Assembly: GCA_036263655.1 (NCBI GenBank)
Contig: DATAGP010000026.1
Span: 12,046-76,045 of the forward strand
Source of the DNA: Schlegelella_A sp036263655
Lineage (GTDB): Bacteria; Pseudomonadota; Gammaproteobacteria; Burkholderiales; Burkholderiaceae_C
Direction: 5' to 3'
Length of the DNA stretch: 64,000 nucleotides
Every line of letters begins with the position of its first letter. Positions within the stretch are counted from its first letter, which is position 1. The notes under the pieces were generated by a model. The model was not told the origin of the DNA, did no database searches, and was given only the letters and a program-made list of their open reading frames with translations. This document shows, in pieces, positions 7,098-15,981 of this stretch. The position numbers and the translations under genes are program-made.

Positions 7098-8095
7098 TGG
7101 AGGCCGGCGCCGCGACGGCGCGCACCTTCGACTACGCGGCCGCGGCCAAGGAGTCGGTGGCCTGCCCGCTCTGCGGGCAGTCGTCGTTCGAGCCGCTGGC
7201 CAGCATCGACCGCTACGGGATGGGCGTGGCCACCGTTGGCTGCCGCGGCTGCGGCCTGATCCAGACGCAGCCCCGGCTCACCCGGGACGGCTTCGCCGAG
7301 TTCTACCGGCAGAGCTACCGCGCCTACTACCAGGGCGTGGTCGAGCCCAGCGCCGACTACGTCCGCAGCATGAACAAGGCCGCCCGGCTCGACGCCACCG
7401 CGGCGTGGCTGCAGGCCGCGGGCGCGCTCGACGGCGGGGGCGCCGTTCTCGACGTCGGCTGCAGCGAAGGCACGCTGTTCGCCGCCTTGCGCCGGGCGGG
7501 CTTCGCCGGCCCCTTGCGCGGCGTCGAGCCCAACGACGCCTTCCGCGACTACACGAGGGCCGAGCACGGGGCGGAGGTCGTCGCCACCGAGAGCGAGCTG
7601 CCCGAGGCCTGGCGCGGCACGATCGGCCTAGCGACCATGATCCATGTCCTCGAGCACGTCGCCGACCCCGTCGCCACGCTGCGCCACCTGCGCGGCTTCC
7701 TGGCCGGCGGCGGCCACCTGTACGTCGACGTCCCCGACGTCGCCGAGTACGCCTCGCTCAACGACCTGCACATCGCTCACGTCTTCCACTTCAGCGCCGG
7801 CACCTTGCGCGCGACGCTGCGCGCGGCCGGCTTCGAGGTGGTCAGCCTCGAAGCGCACCGACCGCCCGGCCACCCCGCCTCGCTGCGCGCGCTGGCGCGG
7901 TCGGCGCCGGACTTGCCGGCGGCCGATACCGCGCTGGCCGCCGACCCGGTGGCCCCCGGCACGGAGCCGCCCGGCTGGGCCGCGATCCGCAGGATCAACC
8001 GCAAGCGCCATCGCCTCGCCCTCAAGCGCCTCCTCCGCACGACCCTCGGCCGCAGTCCCCTCTACCGCGCGCTGCGCGCCCGCCGCCGTCGCTGA
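7097..8095 (+). CDS. Class I SAM-dependent methyltransferase with N-terminal zinc ribbon
   Basis: A 332-residue protein. The N-terminus has a four-cysteine ribbon (CPLCG ... CRGCG) as in sugar or small-molecule methyltransferases of the Methyltransf_23 type. The SAM-binding motif I is VLDVGCSEGTLF, followed by the acidic residue in GVEPN and the motif MIHVLEHVADP. The C-terminus is very basic (RRINRKRHRLALKRLL ... RALRARRRR). GTG at 7097 is chosen because it overlaps the previous stop and gives the full ribbon; no ATG lies before the ribbon. The substrate cannot be read from sequence. No sugar biosynthesis genes lie nearby. Confidence 0.83.
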   Translation: MEAGAATARTFDYAAAAKESVACPLCGQSSFEPLASIDRYGMGVATVGCRGCGLIQTQPRLTRDGFAEFYRQSYRAYYQGVVEPSADYVRSMNKAARLDATAAWLQAAGALDGGGAVLDVGCSEGTLFAALRRAGFAGPLRGVEPNDAFRDYTRAEHGAEVVATESELPEAWRGTIGLATMIHVLEHVADPVATLRHLRGFLAGGGHLYVDVPDVAEYASLNDLHIAHVFHFSAGTLRATLRAAGFEVVSLEAHRPPGHPASLRALARSAPDLPAADTALAADPVAPGTEPPGWAAIRRINRKRHRLALKRLLRTTLGRSPLYRALRARRRR

Positions 8096-8157
8096 GAGTC
8101 CCGGCGGCCAGCCCTGTCTCGAGCCGTCGCCGCGTGCCGATCGAATAGATTAGCGGG

Positions 8158-8873
8158 ATGTCATCGACGTCGAGCCGCAGCGCGAGCGGCCCTGTCCCGC
8201 GTGCCGTGCTCTTCGATGCCTACGGCACCCTGTTCGACGTCTACAGCGTCGGCGTCGCTGCCGAACGGCTCTTTCCCGGTGCCGGCGAGCGCCTCGGCAC
8301 CCTGTGGCGGGACAAGCAGATCGAGTACACGCGGCTCTGCTCGATGAGCGGCCGGCCGCGCAGCTTCGCCGAGTGCACCCGCGCCGGCCTGCGCTACGCG
8401 GCGCGGCGCCTCGACCTCCCGCTCGACGAGGCGAGCGAGCGCGAGCTGATGGCCGCCTACGAGCAGCTCGCGCCCTTCCCCGAGAACCGCGCCGTGCTCG
8501 AAGCGCTGCACCGGCAAGGCGTCCGCGCCGGCGTGCTGAGCAACGGCGACCCGGACATGCTCGGCGCCGTCGTCCGCCACGCCGGCTTCGAGCGCTGGCT
8601 CAATCCGGTGCTGAGCGTCGAGACCACCGGCCGCTTCAAGACCGACCCGGCCACCTACGCGCTCGGCACGGCCGCGCTCGGCCTGGCGGCCGCCGATATC
8701 CTGTTCGTGTCGAGCAACTGCTGGGACGCCATCGGCGCCACCTGGTTCGGCTACACCACCTTGTGGGTCAACCGCTTCGGCCTGCCGCTCGAGGAGCTCG
8801 GCACCGAGCCGACGCGAACCGGCACGCAGCTCGCCGACGTACTCGAATTCTTTGCCTCTGAGGACCTTCGACC

Positions 8874-8877
<4 letters not shown>
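8158..8877 (+). CDS. Type II (S)-2-haloacid dehalogenase (HAD superfamily)
   Basis: Hydrolyses 2-haloalkanoic acids through an Asp-ester intermediate, for example chloroacetate to glycolate. The 239-residue protein keeps every hallmark of L-2-haloacid dehalogenases. The nucleophile is Asp20 in LFDAYGTLFD, with Thr24. There is an Arg in WRDKQ and a Ser in VLSNG. A Lys-x5-Tyr pair occurs in FKTDPATY, and the SSNxxD block reads SSNCWDAIGA. This is closer to true dehalogenases than to general HAD phosphatases. Its stop overlaps the malate synthase ATG (ATGA at 8874-8877), a coupling that makes metabolic sense because glyoxylate from glycolate is the malate synthase substrate. Activity is inferred, not shown. 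Confidence 0.88.
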
Positions 8878-10466
<1,589 letters not shown>

Positions 10467-10520
10467 GCTGCGCGGCGCCGGCGGGCGCCGCCAGGCCCTG
10501 ATCGGCGACGTCCGCCCCTC

Positions 10521-11801
10521 ATGAACCTCGGCATCGAACAGCTTCCCGCACGCTGCGACGTGCTCGTCGTCGGCGCCGGGCCCGCCGGCAGCGCCGCCGC
10601 CCAGATGCTCGCGCGCGGCGGCCTCGACGTCGTCCTCGTCGACGGCCAGGCCTTCCCGCGCGACAAGGTCTGCGGCGACGGGCTCATCCCCGACGCGCAC
10701 CGTGCGCTGGCCCGGCTGGGCGTCCTCGACGCGGTGATGGCGGAGGCCCGCTCGTCGCGAACGCTGGGCTGCATCGCGCCGCGCGGCGGCCGCATCGACG
10801 TCCCCGGTCATCTTGCGGTGCTGCCGCGCAAGCGCCTCGACGAGATCATCTGCGGCGCCGCGGTGAGCGCCGGGGCGCGCATGTTCGCGCCGCTGCGCTT
10901 CACCGCCCCCCTGCGCGACGGCGACCCGTCGACCGGGCGTGTCGTCGGCGCGGCGCTGCAGCACGGCCAGACGCGGCGCGAGATCGGCGCGCCGTGGGTC
11001 GTCCTCGCCACCGGCGCACAGCCGCAGGCCCTCATCGCCGCCGGCATGTGCGAGCGGCGCACGCCGAGCGGGATCGCGCTGCGGGGCTACATCCACAACG
11101 CGGCGATGACGCCGCGCATCACGAGCCTGGAGGTCGTCTGGCACAAGCGCCTGTCGCCGGGCTACGGCTGGATCTTTCCGTGCGGCGGCGACGTCTTCAA
11201 CATCGGCGTCGGCGTCGCCCAGAGCCATCGCGAGGCCGGCGGCGGGCGGCATGCCATGCAGGACGTCAACCTGCGGGACGTGTTCGCCGCCTTCAAGCAG
11301 CTCTATGCCCCTGCGGGCGAGCTCGTCGCCGGCGGCGCCTGGCAGGGCGAGCCGGGCCACGAGCTGAAGGGCGCGCCGCTGCGCTGCTCGCTCGAAGGCG
11401 CGCGCCTGCACGCGCCGGGCCTGCTCGTCACCGGCGAAGCCGCCGGCAGCACCTACGCCTTCACCGGCGAGGGCATCGGCAAGGCGATGGAGACGGGCAT
11501 GCATGCCGCCGAGGCCATCCTCGCCGGATGGCGGCCGGGCAGCCCGGGCGACGGCGACCGCGATGAGGCCGTGCGCGACGACTACGCCGCCCGCGTCCTC
11601 GCCCTCAAGCCCCGCTTCGCCCTCTACGAGGAGGCCAACCGCGCCAACGCCTATCCGTGGCTGATCGACCTGCTCGTCTGGAGCGCGCGGCGCAGCCCGC
11701 GCCGCCTGCAGCGCATGGCCGGCGTGCTCGAGGAGACGCACATCCCGACCGACGCGGTGACCGTGCGCGGCGTGCTGCGCCGCCTCTTCGACTGGCGCTG
11801 A
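10521..11801 (+). CDS. FAD-dependent geranylgeranyl-reductase-like oxidoreductase
   Basis: A 426-residue cytosolic flavoprotein of the geranylgeranyl reductase/PHBH-type family. The dinucleotide fold is DVLVVGAGPAGSAAAQ (about residues 13-28). Then come FPRDKVCGDGL, a family hallmark near residue 50, and a C-terminal FAD-contact block GLLVTGEAAGSTYAFTGEGIGKAMETG. Members reduce isoprenoid double bonds or act on polyketides or lipids; which applies here is unknown. No carotenoid, chlorophyll or archaeal-lipid gene lies nearby. It is 54 bases past aceB and 10 before the amidotransferase gene, so probably co-transcribed with both. Confidence 0.82.
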   Translation: MNLGIEQLPARCDVLVVGAGPAGSAAAQMLARGGLDVVLVDGQAFPRDKVCGDGLIPDAHRALARLGVLDAVMAEARSSRTLGCIAPRGGRIDVPGHLAVLPRKRLDEIICGAAVSAGARMFAPLRFTAPLRDGDPSTGRVVGAALQHGQTRREIGAPWVVLATGAQPQALIAAGMCERRTPSGIALRGYIHNAAMTPRITSLEVVWHKRLSPGYGWIFPCGGDVFNIGVGVAQSHREAGGGRHAMQDVNLRDVFAAFKQLYAPAGELVAGGAWQGEPGHELKGAPLRCSLEGARLHAPGLLVTGEAAGSTYAFTGEGIGKAMETGMHAAEAILAGWRPGSPGDGDRDEAVRDDYAARVLALKPRFALYEEANRANAYPWLIDLLVWSARRSPRRLQRMAGVLEETHIPTDAVTVRGVLRRLFDWR

Positions 11802-11811
11802 GGGGCGGTGC

Positions 11812-12573
11812 ATGTGCCAGCTCCTCGGCATGAACGCGAACACGCCGACCGACGTGATGTTCAGCTTCACCGGCTTCGCGACGCGTGCGCACGAGCACAA
11901 GGACGGCTTCGGCATCGCCTTCTTCGAGGACAAGGGCGTGCGCCTGTTCGTGGACTCGCAGAGCGCGCGCGAGTCGCCGGTGGCCGGCATGGTGCAGCGC
12001 TATCCGATCCGCAGCCGCAACATCGTCGCCCACATCCGCAAGGCGACGCAGGGCCGGGTGGCGCTGGAGAACACCCATCCCTTCGTGCGCGAGCTCTGGG
12101 GCCGCTACTGGGTCTTCGCCCATAACGGCGACCTGAGGGACTTCGCGCCGCGCCTGCACGGCGCCTTCCGGCCGGTGGGCGACACCGACAGCGAGCGGGC
12201 CTTCTGCTGGCTGATGCAGGAGCTCGCCAAGGCGCACGCCAGCGTCCCCGGGGTCGACGAGCTGAGCACGACGCTGGCCGAGCTGCTGCCGCAGGTGGCG
12301 GCGCACGGCAGCTTCAACGCCATGCTCAGCAACGGCCAGGCGCTCTGGGCGCACTGCTCGACGCAGCTCTTCCACATCGTCCGCCAGCATCCGTTCGCCC
12401 GTGCCTCGCTGCAGGACGAGGACGTCACCGTCGACTTCGCCCAGCACACCTCGCCCAGCGACCGGGTCGCCCTCGTCGTCACCGAGCCGCTCACGAAGGA
12501 CGAGACCTGGCAGCCCTTCGCGCCGGGCGAGATGCGGGTCTTCGTCGACGGCACGGCGTCGATGCGGTCCTAG
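11812..12573 (+). CDS. Class II glutamine amidotransferase (YafJ type)
   Basis: A 253-residue stand-alone glutaminase domain. The catalytic Cys2 is exposed after Met removal (MCQLLGMNANTP). Typical blocks are EHKDGFGIAFFED, VAHIRKATQG and NTHPFVRELWGRYWVFAHNGDL, which form the glutamine pocket. No synthase domain is attached, so the amide acceptor is unknown; E. coli YafJ is equally uncharacterised. The start at 11812 has GAGGGG at 11800-11805 as ribosome site. Confidence 0.88.
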   Translation: MCQLLGMNANTPTDVMFSFTGFATRAHEHKDGFGIAFFEDKGVRLFVDSQSARESPVAGMVQRYPIRSRNIVAHIRKATQGRVALENTHPFVRELWGRYWVFAHNGDLRDFAPRLHGAFRPVGDTDSERAFCWLMQELAKAHASVPGVDELSTTLAELLPQVAAHGSFNAMLSNGQALWAHCSTQLFHIVRQHPFARASLQDEDVTVDFAQHTSPSDRVALVVTEPLTKDETWQPFAPGEMRVFVDGTASMRS

Positions 12574-12685
12574 GCGCCTGAGCGGCCCGGCAGGTGCACC
12601 GCTCTATCATCGTCGCGCAGCGCGCGCCCTGCGCGCCTGCCGGCGTCGAGACACTTCAAGAGCCTCTCGCGGGGCCCCAGCGCGA

Positions 12686-14398
12686 ATGCCCCAACCCTCT
12701 GCCACGCCCATTCCCCGCTTCGACACCTTCTACAAGCACGACGAACTGACCCAGCTGCTGGCCGCGTTCGCGCGAGCGCACCCGAAGCTCGCCGCCGTCG
12801 AGTCGATCGGCAAGAGCTACGAGGGCCGCGACATCTGGGTGGTGACGGTCACCAACCTGGCCACCGGCCCGGCCGAGGACAAGCCCGCCTTCTGGGCCGA
12901 CGGCAACATCCACGCCGCCGAGCTGACGGCGTCGACCGCGGTGCTGTACTTCCTCAACGAGCTGCTCACGAAGTACGGAAGCGACCCGGACATCACGCGT
13001 CTGGTCGACACCCGCACGGTCTACCTCTGCCCGCGCCTGAATCCGGACGGCGCCGAACTGGCGCTGGCCGACCGGCCGCGCCACATCCGCTCGTCGACGC
13101 GCAAGTACCCCTTCGACGAGGAGCCGGTCGAGGGGCTGACCGCCGAGGACATCGACGGCGACGGGCGCATCCTCTTCATGCGCATGCCCGACCCGCACGG
13201 CACCTGGAAGAAGTGCGCTCAGGACCCGCGCCTGATGGTCGCGCGCGAGCCGGGCGAGCACGGCGGCGAGTACTTCCGCCTCATGCCCGAGGGCCTCATC
13301 CGCAACTACGACGGGCTGTCGATCAAGGTCAACGCCGACCTCGAGGGGCTCGACCTCAACCGCAACTTCCCCTCCTTCTGGCGCCAGGAGTTCGAGCAGA
13401 CCGGCGCCGGCGACTACCCGACCAGCGAGCCGGAGGTCAAGGCGATGGTCGACTTCATCGTCGGCCACAAGAACATCGGCGCGGCGATCAGCTACCACAC
13501 GCACAGCGGCGTGATCCTGCGGCCGATGGGAACGCAGAGCGACGACGACATGATCCCGGAGGACCTGTGGTCGATCAAGCGCTTCAGCGAGATCGGCGCC
13601 AGGCTCACCGGCTATCCCGCGATCAGCATCTGGCACGAGTTCAAGTACCACCCGAAGGACGTCATCAGCGGCACCCAGGACTGGGTCTACGAGCACCTCG
13701 GGGCGCTGTTCTGGGTGGTCGAGATCTGGGCCCCGAACAAGGAAGCCGGCATCGCCGACTACAAGTGGATCGACTGGTACCGCGAGCACCTGGTCGAGGA
13801 CGACCTCAAGCTCATCAAGTGGAGCGACGAGCACTGCGAGGGCCAGGCGCACGTCGACTGGAAGCCCTTCATGCACCCGCAGCTCGGCGCCGTCGAGATC
13901 GGCGGCTGGGACAAGATGAACTTCTGGCGCAACCCGCCGCCGGCGCTGCGCGAGCGCGAGGCGGCGCGCTTCCCGAAGTGGATGACGACGATCGCGCTGT
14001 CGCTGCCCAGGCTCGAGCTGCTGCGCACCGAGGTGCGGGCGCTCGGCCCCGACACCTGGCGCGTCCGCATCGCCGTGGCCAACAGCGGCTGGCTCCCCGC
14101 CTACGTGACCAAGCGGGCGCTGGCGCGAAAGACCGTGCGCGGCGTCATGTTCGAGATCCACCTGCCCGCGGGCGATGCCTCGGTCTCCCTGGTGAGCGGC
14201 AAGCCACGCATGGAAGGCCCGCAGCTCGAAGGCCATGCGCCGAAGAACTCGCTCAATGCCTTCCTGCCCAACCGCGAGGTGACGGCCGACCGCGCCGTCG
14301 GCGAGTGGGTCGTGCGCGCCTCACAGGGAACGCGCCTGGTGCTCACCGCCCGCGCCGAACGCGCCGGCGCGGTGCGGGCCGAGGTGGTGCTGGACTGA
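12686..14398 (+). CDS. M14-family zinc carboxypeptidase
   Basis: A 570-residue metallopeptidase. The zinc ligands fit the M14 pattern HxxE (HAAEL in GNIHAAELTAS), followed by NPDG, the substrate Arg in LNRNFPS, the third zinc ligand His in SYHTHSGV, and the catalytic Glu in WVVEIWAP. About 180 residues follow the catalytic domain and may form a beta-sandwich. No signal peptide is visible (MPQPSATPIPRFDTFYK), so it looks cytoplasmic, unlike classical digestive carboxypeptidases. ATG at 12686 is the only sensible start; the open frame extends upstream only over the previous gene. Its specificity is not predictable. It runs convergent on the porin gene, three bases apart. Confidence 0.87.
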   Translation: MPQPSATPIPRFDTFYKHDELTQLLAAFARAHPKLAAVESIGKSYEGRDIWVVTVTNLATGPAEDKPAFWADGNIHAAELTASTAVLYFLNELLTKYGSDPDITRLVDTRTVYLCPRLNPDGAELALADRPRHIRSSTRKYPFDEEPVEGLTAEDIDGDGRILFMRMPDPHGTWKKCAQDPRLMVAREPGEHGGEYFRLMPEGLIRNYDGLSIKVNADLEGLDLNRNFPSFWRQEFEQTGAGDYPTSEPEVKAMVDFIVGHKNIGAAISYHTHSGVILRPMGTQSDDDMIPEDLWSIKRFSEIGARLTGYPAISIWHEFKYHPKDVISGTQDWVYEHLGALFWVVEIWAPNKEAGIADYKWIDWYREHLVEDDLKLIKWSDEHCEGQAHVDWKPFMHPQLGAVEIGGWDKMNFWRNPPPALREREAARFPKWMTTIALSLPRLELLRTEVRALGPDTWRVRIAVANSGWLPAYVTKRALARKTVRGVMFEIHLPAGDASVSLVSGKPRMEGPQLEGHAPKNSLNAFLPNREVTADRAVGEWVVRASQGTRLVLTARAERAGAVRAEVVLD

Positions 14399-14401
14399 CG
14401 A

Positions 14402-15412
14402 CTAGAAGCGCAGCCGCACGCCGGCGGCGATGGCGTGCCCCGACGACTCGAAGCTCAGCTTCTCGTGCATGGCGGCGACGTAGATGTCGGTGTTCTTCGA
14501 CAGGAAGTAGTCGTAGCCGAGCGAGTAGGTCCGCTGCGTCAGGCCCGAGACCGGCGTCTTCTCGTACGAGTGGCCGTAGCCGACCAGGATCAGGCTGTTG
14601 CCGAGCGGCACGGCGGCGCCGAGCTGGTAGAGCCGGGTGCGCTCGTCCGAACCGGCGTCCGTCTTGACCCGTCCGACCTGCCCGTAGACGCGGATGAAGC
14701 GGAAGTCGTAGCTGGCGCCGGCCTGCATGGCGATCTGGCGGATGAAGCCGACCGGCAGCGCCAGCTGGCTGTTCTTGATCCGCTCGACCGCGAAGCTCAC
14801 CGCGAACGGGCCGGTCAGATAGGCGAGGCTCAGCCCGAAGTTGCGGCCGGTCGAGAGCGAGCCGGGGCCTTGCTCCGGGGCGTTCGCGGCGAAGTTGACG
14901 CGCAGGGCGTCGCGCGGGTTGTTGGTGTACCAGACCGAGTTGTTCCAGCGCGTGTCGCCCAGCATCGTGCCGCCGCCGTAGTACTGGCGCACGCTCGGCG
15001 AAAACCCGGGCGAGTCGCCGAAGGCGTTGAAGGTGACCGTCGACAGGTAAAGCGGGGAGGCCGTGCGCCCGAGGACGGTGGTTCCGAACGCACCCGAGAG
15101 GCCGACGCTCGCTTCCCGCGAGAAGAAGGGATCGCCGCCGAACCGGCCGGCCGAGCCGCTGTCGTTGCCGAGATAGGCCTCCAGCTTGAACACGGCGCGA
15201 AGACCGCCGCCGAGGTCCTCGCTGCCGCGAAAGCCCAGATAGCTGCGCGACATGTTGCCGGCGTCGAGCTGCCAGGCGCTCGAGCCGCCGATCGGCCGCA
15301 CGCGGCTGCCCGAAGCGTCGACGAGGCCGTACAGCATCGAGGTCTGGGCCCAGGCTCCCGCGCTGCAGGCCCAGAGCACGAGACAGACAGCCGAACGGAT
15401 CGATCGTGACAT
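14402..15412 (-). CDS. Trimeric outer-membrane porin (Burkholderiales type)
   Basis: A 336-residue general diffusion porin. It has a Sec signal peptide (SAVCLVLWACSAGAWAQ), mature start TSMLYGLVDASG, the GNMSRSYLGFRGSEDLGGGLRAVFKLE strand-loop typical of the Neisseria/Burkholderia porin family, and a C-terminal strand ending AAGVRLRF with the terminal Phe needed for Bam recognition. The ATG at 15412 is chosen because the signal peptide starts there. It is divergent from the molybdenum hydroxylase genes with about 100 bases between, so the porin might admit the substrate of that enzyme; this is inference. Confidence 0.9.
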   Translation of the reverse strand: MSRSIRSAVCLVLWACSAGAWAQTSMLYGLVDASGSRVRPIGGSSAWQLDAGNMSRSYLGFRGSEDLGGGLRAVFKLEAYLGNDSGSAGRFGGDPFFSREASVGLSGAFGTTVLGRTASPLYLSTVTFNAFGDSPGFSPSVRQYYGGGTMLGDTRWNNSVWYTNNPRDALRVNFAANAPEQGPGSLSTGRNFGLSLAYLTGPFAVSFAVERIKNSQLALPVGFIRQIAMQAGASYDFRFIRVYGQVGRVKTDAGSDERTRLYQLGAAVPLGNSLILVGYGHSYEKTPVSGLTQRTYSLGYDYFLSKNTDIYVAAMHEKLSFESSGHAIAAGVRLRF

Positions 15413-15513
15413 TCGCAACACCTCGGGGCCAGGGAAGGGGGCTGCTGCATGACCCGCAGCGCCGTTCCTATTCTGGCGCACGGCCACAATCGCGGCCTCA
15501 CGGAGGATGACTG

Positions 15514-15981
15514 TTGGAGCTCTTCGTCAACGGCGCGCAACGCCTCCTGCCCGATGATCTGGCGGAGCCGGCACTGCCGCTGCTGTGGGCCCTGCGCGAG
15601 CTGCTCGGTCTCACCGGCACGAAGTTCGGCTGCGGGGTGGCGGCGTGCGGCGCCTGCACGGTTCACGTCGACGGTGCCGCGGTCCGCTCCTGCGTGACCC
15701 CGATCGGCGGCCTGCAGGGCCGCCGCATCGTCACCATCGAGGCGCTCGGCTCGCAGGAGCGGCCGCACCCCTTGCAGCGCGCCTGGGTCGAGCACCAGGT
15801 GCCGCAGTGCGGCTACTGCCAGAGCGGGATGCTGATGGCCGCGGCGGCGCTGCTGGCCAGGAGCCGCCGACCGAGCGATGCCGAAATCGACGCGGCGATC
15901 ACCCACATCTGTCGCTGCGGCACCTATCCGCGGCTGCGCGCCGCGATCCGCGCCGCGGCCGCCGAGCTGGCCGCGGGGTGA
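15514..15981 (+). CDS. 2Fe-2S small subunit of isoquinoline 1-oxidoreductase-type hydroxylase
   Basis: A 155-residue subunit carrying two [2Fe-2S] clusters that relay electrons from the molybdenum centre. The plant-ferredoxin-type cluster is GCGVAACGACTVHVDG with a later Cys in VRSC; the second cluster uses CGYCQSGM and CRCGTYPR. The start is TTG at 15514, eight bases after GGAGG at 15502-15506; an ATG at 15507 is out of frame. The stop overlaps the GTG of the large subunit (GTGA). No FAD subunit is encoded, which is the IorAB layout rather than the three-subunit xanthine/CO dehydrogenase layout. Confidence 0.9.
   Translation: MELFVNGAQRLLPDDLAEPALPLLWALRELLGLTGTKFGCGVAACGACTVHVDGAAVRSCVTPIGGLQGRRIVTIEALGSQERPHPLQRAWVEHQVPQCGYCQSGMLMAAAALLARSRRPSDAEIDAAITHICRCGTYPRLRAAIRAAAAELAAG

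Noticed and set aside
13213..14667. 484-codon plus-strand frame overlapping the M14 carboxypeptidase
   Set aside because: Arg/Ala/Gly-rich alternative frame of the peptidase gene with no motif.
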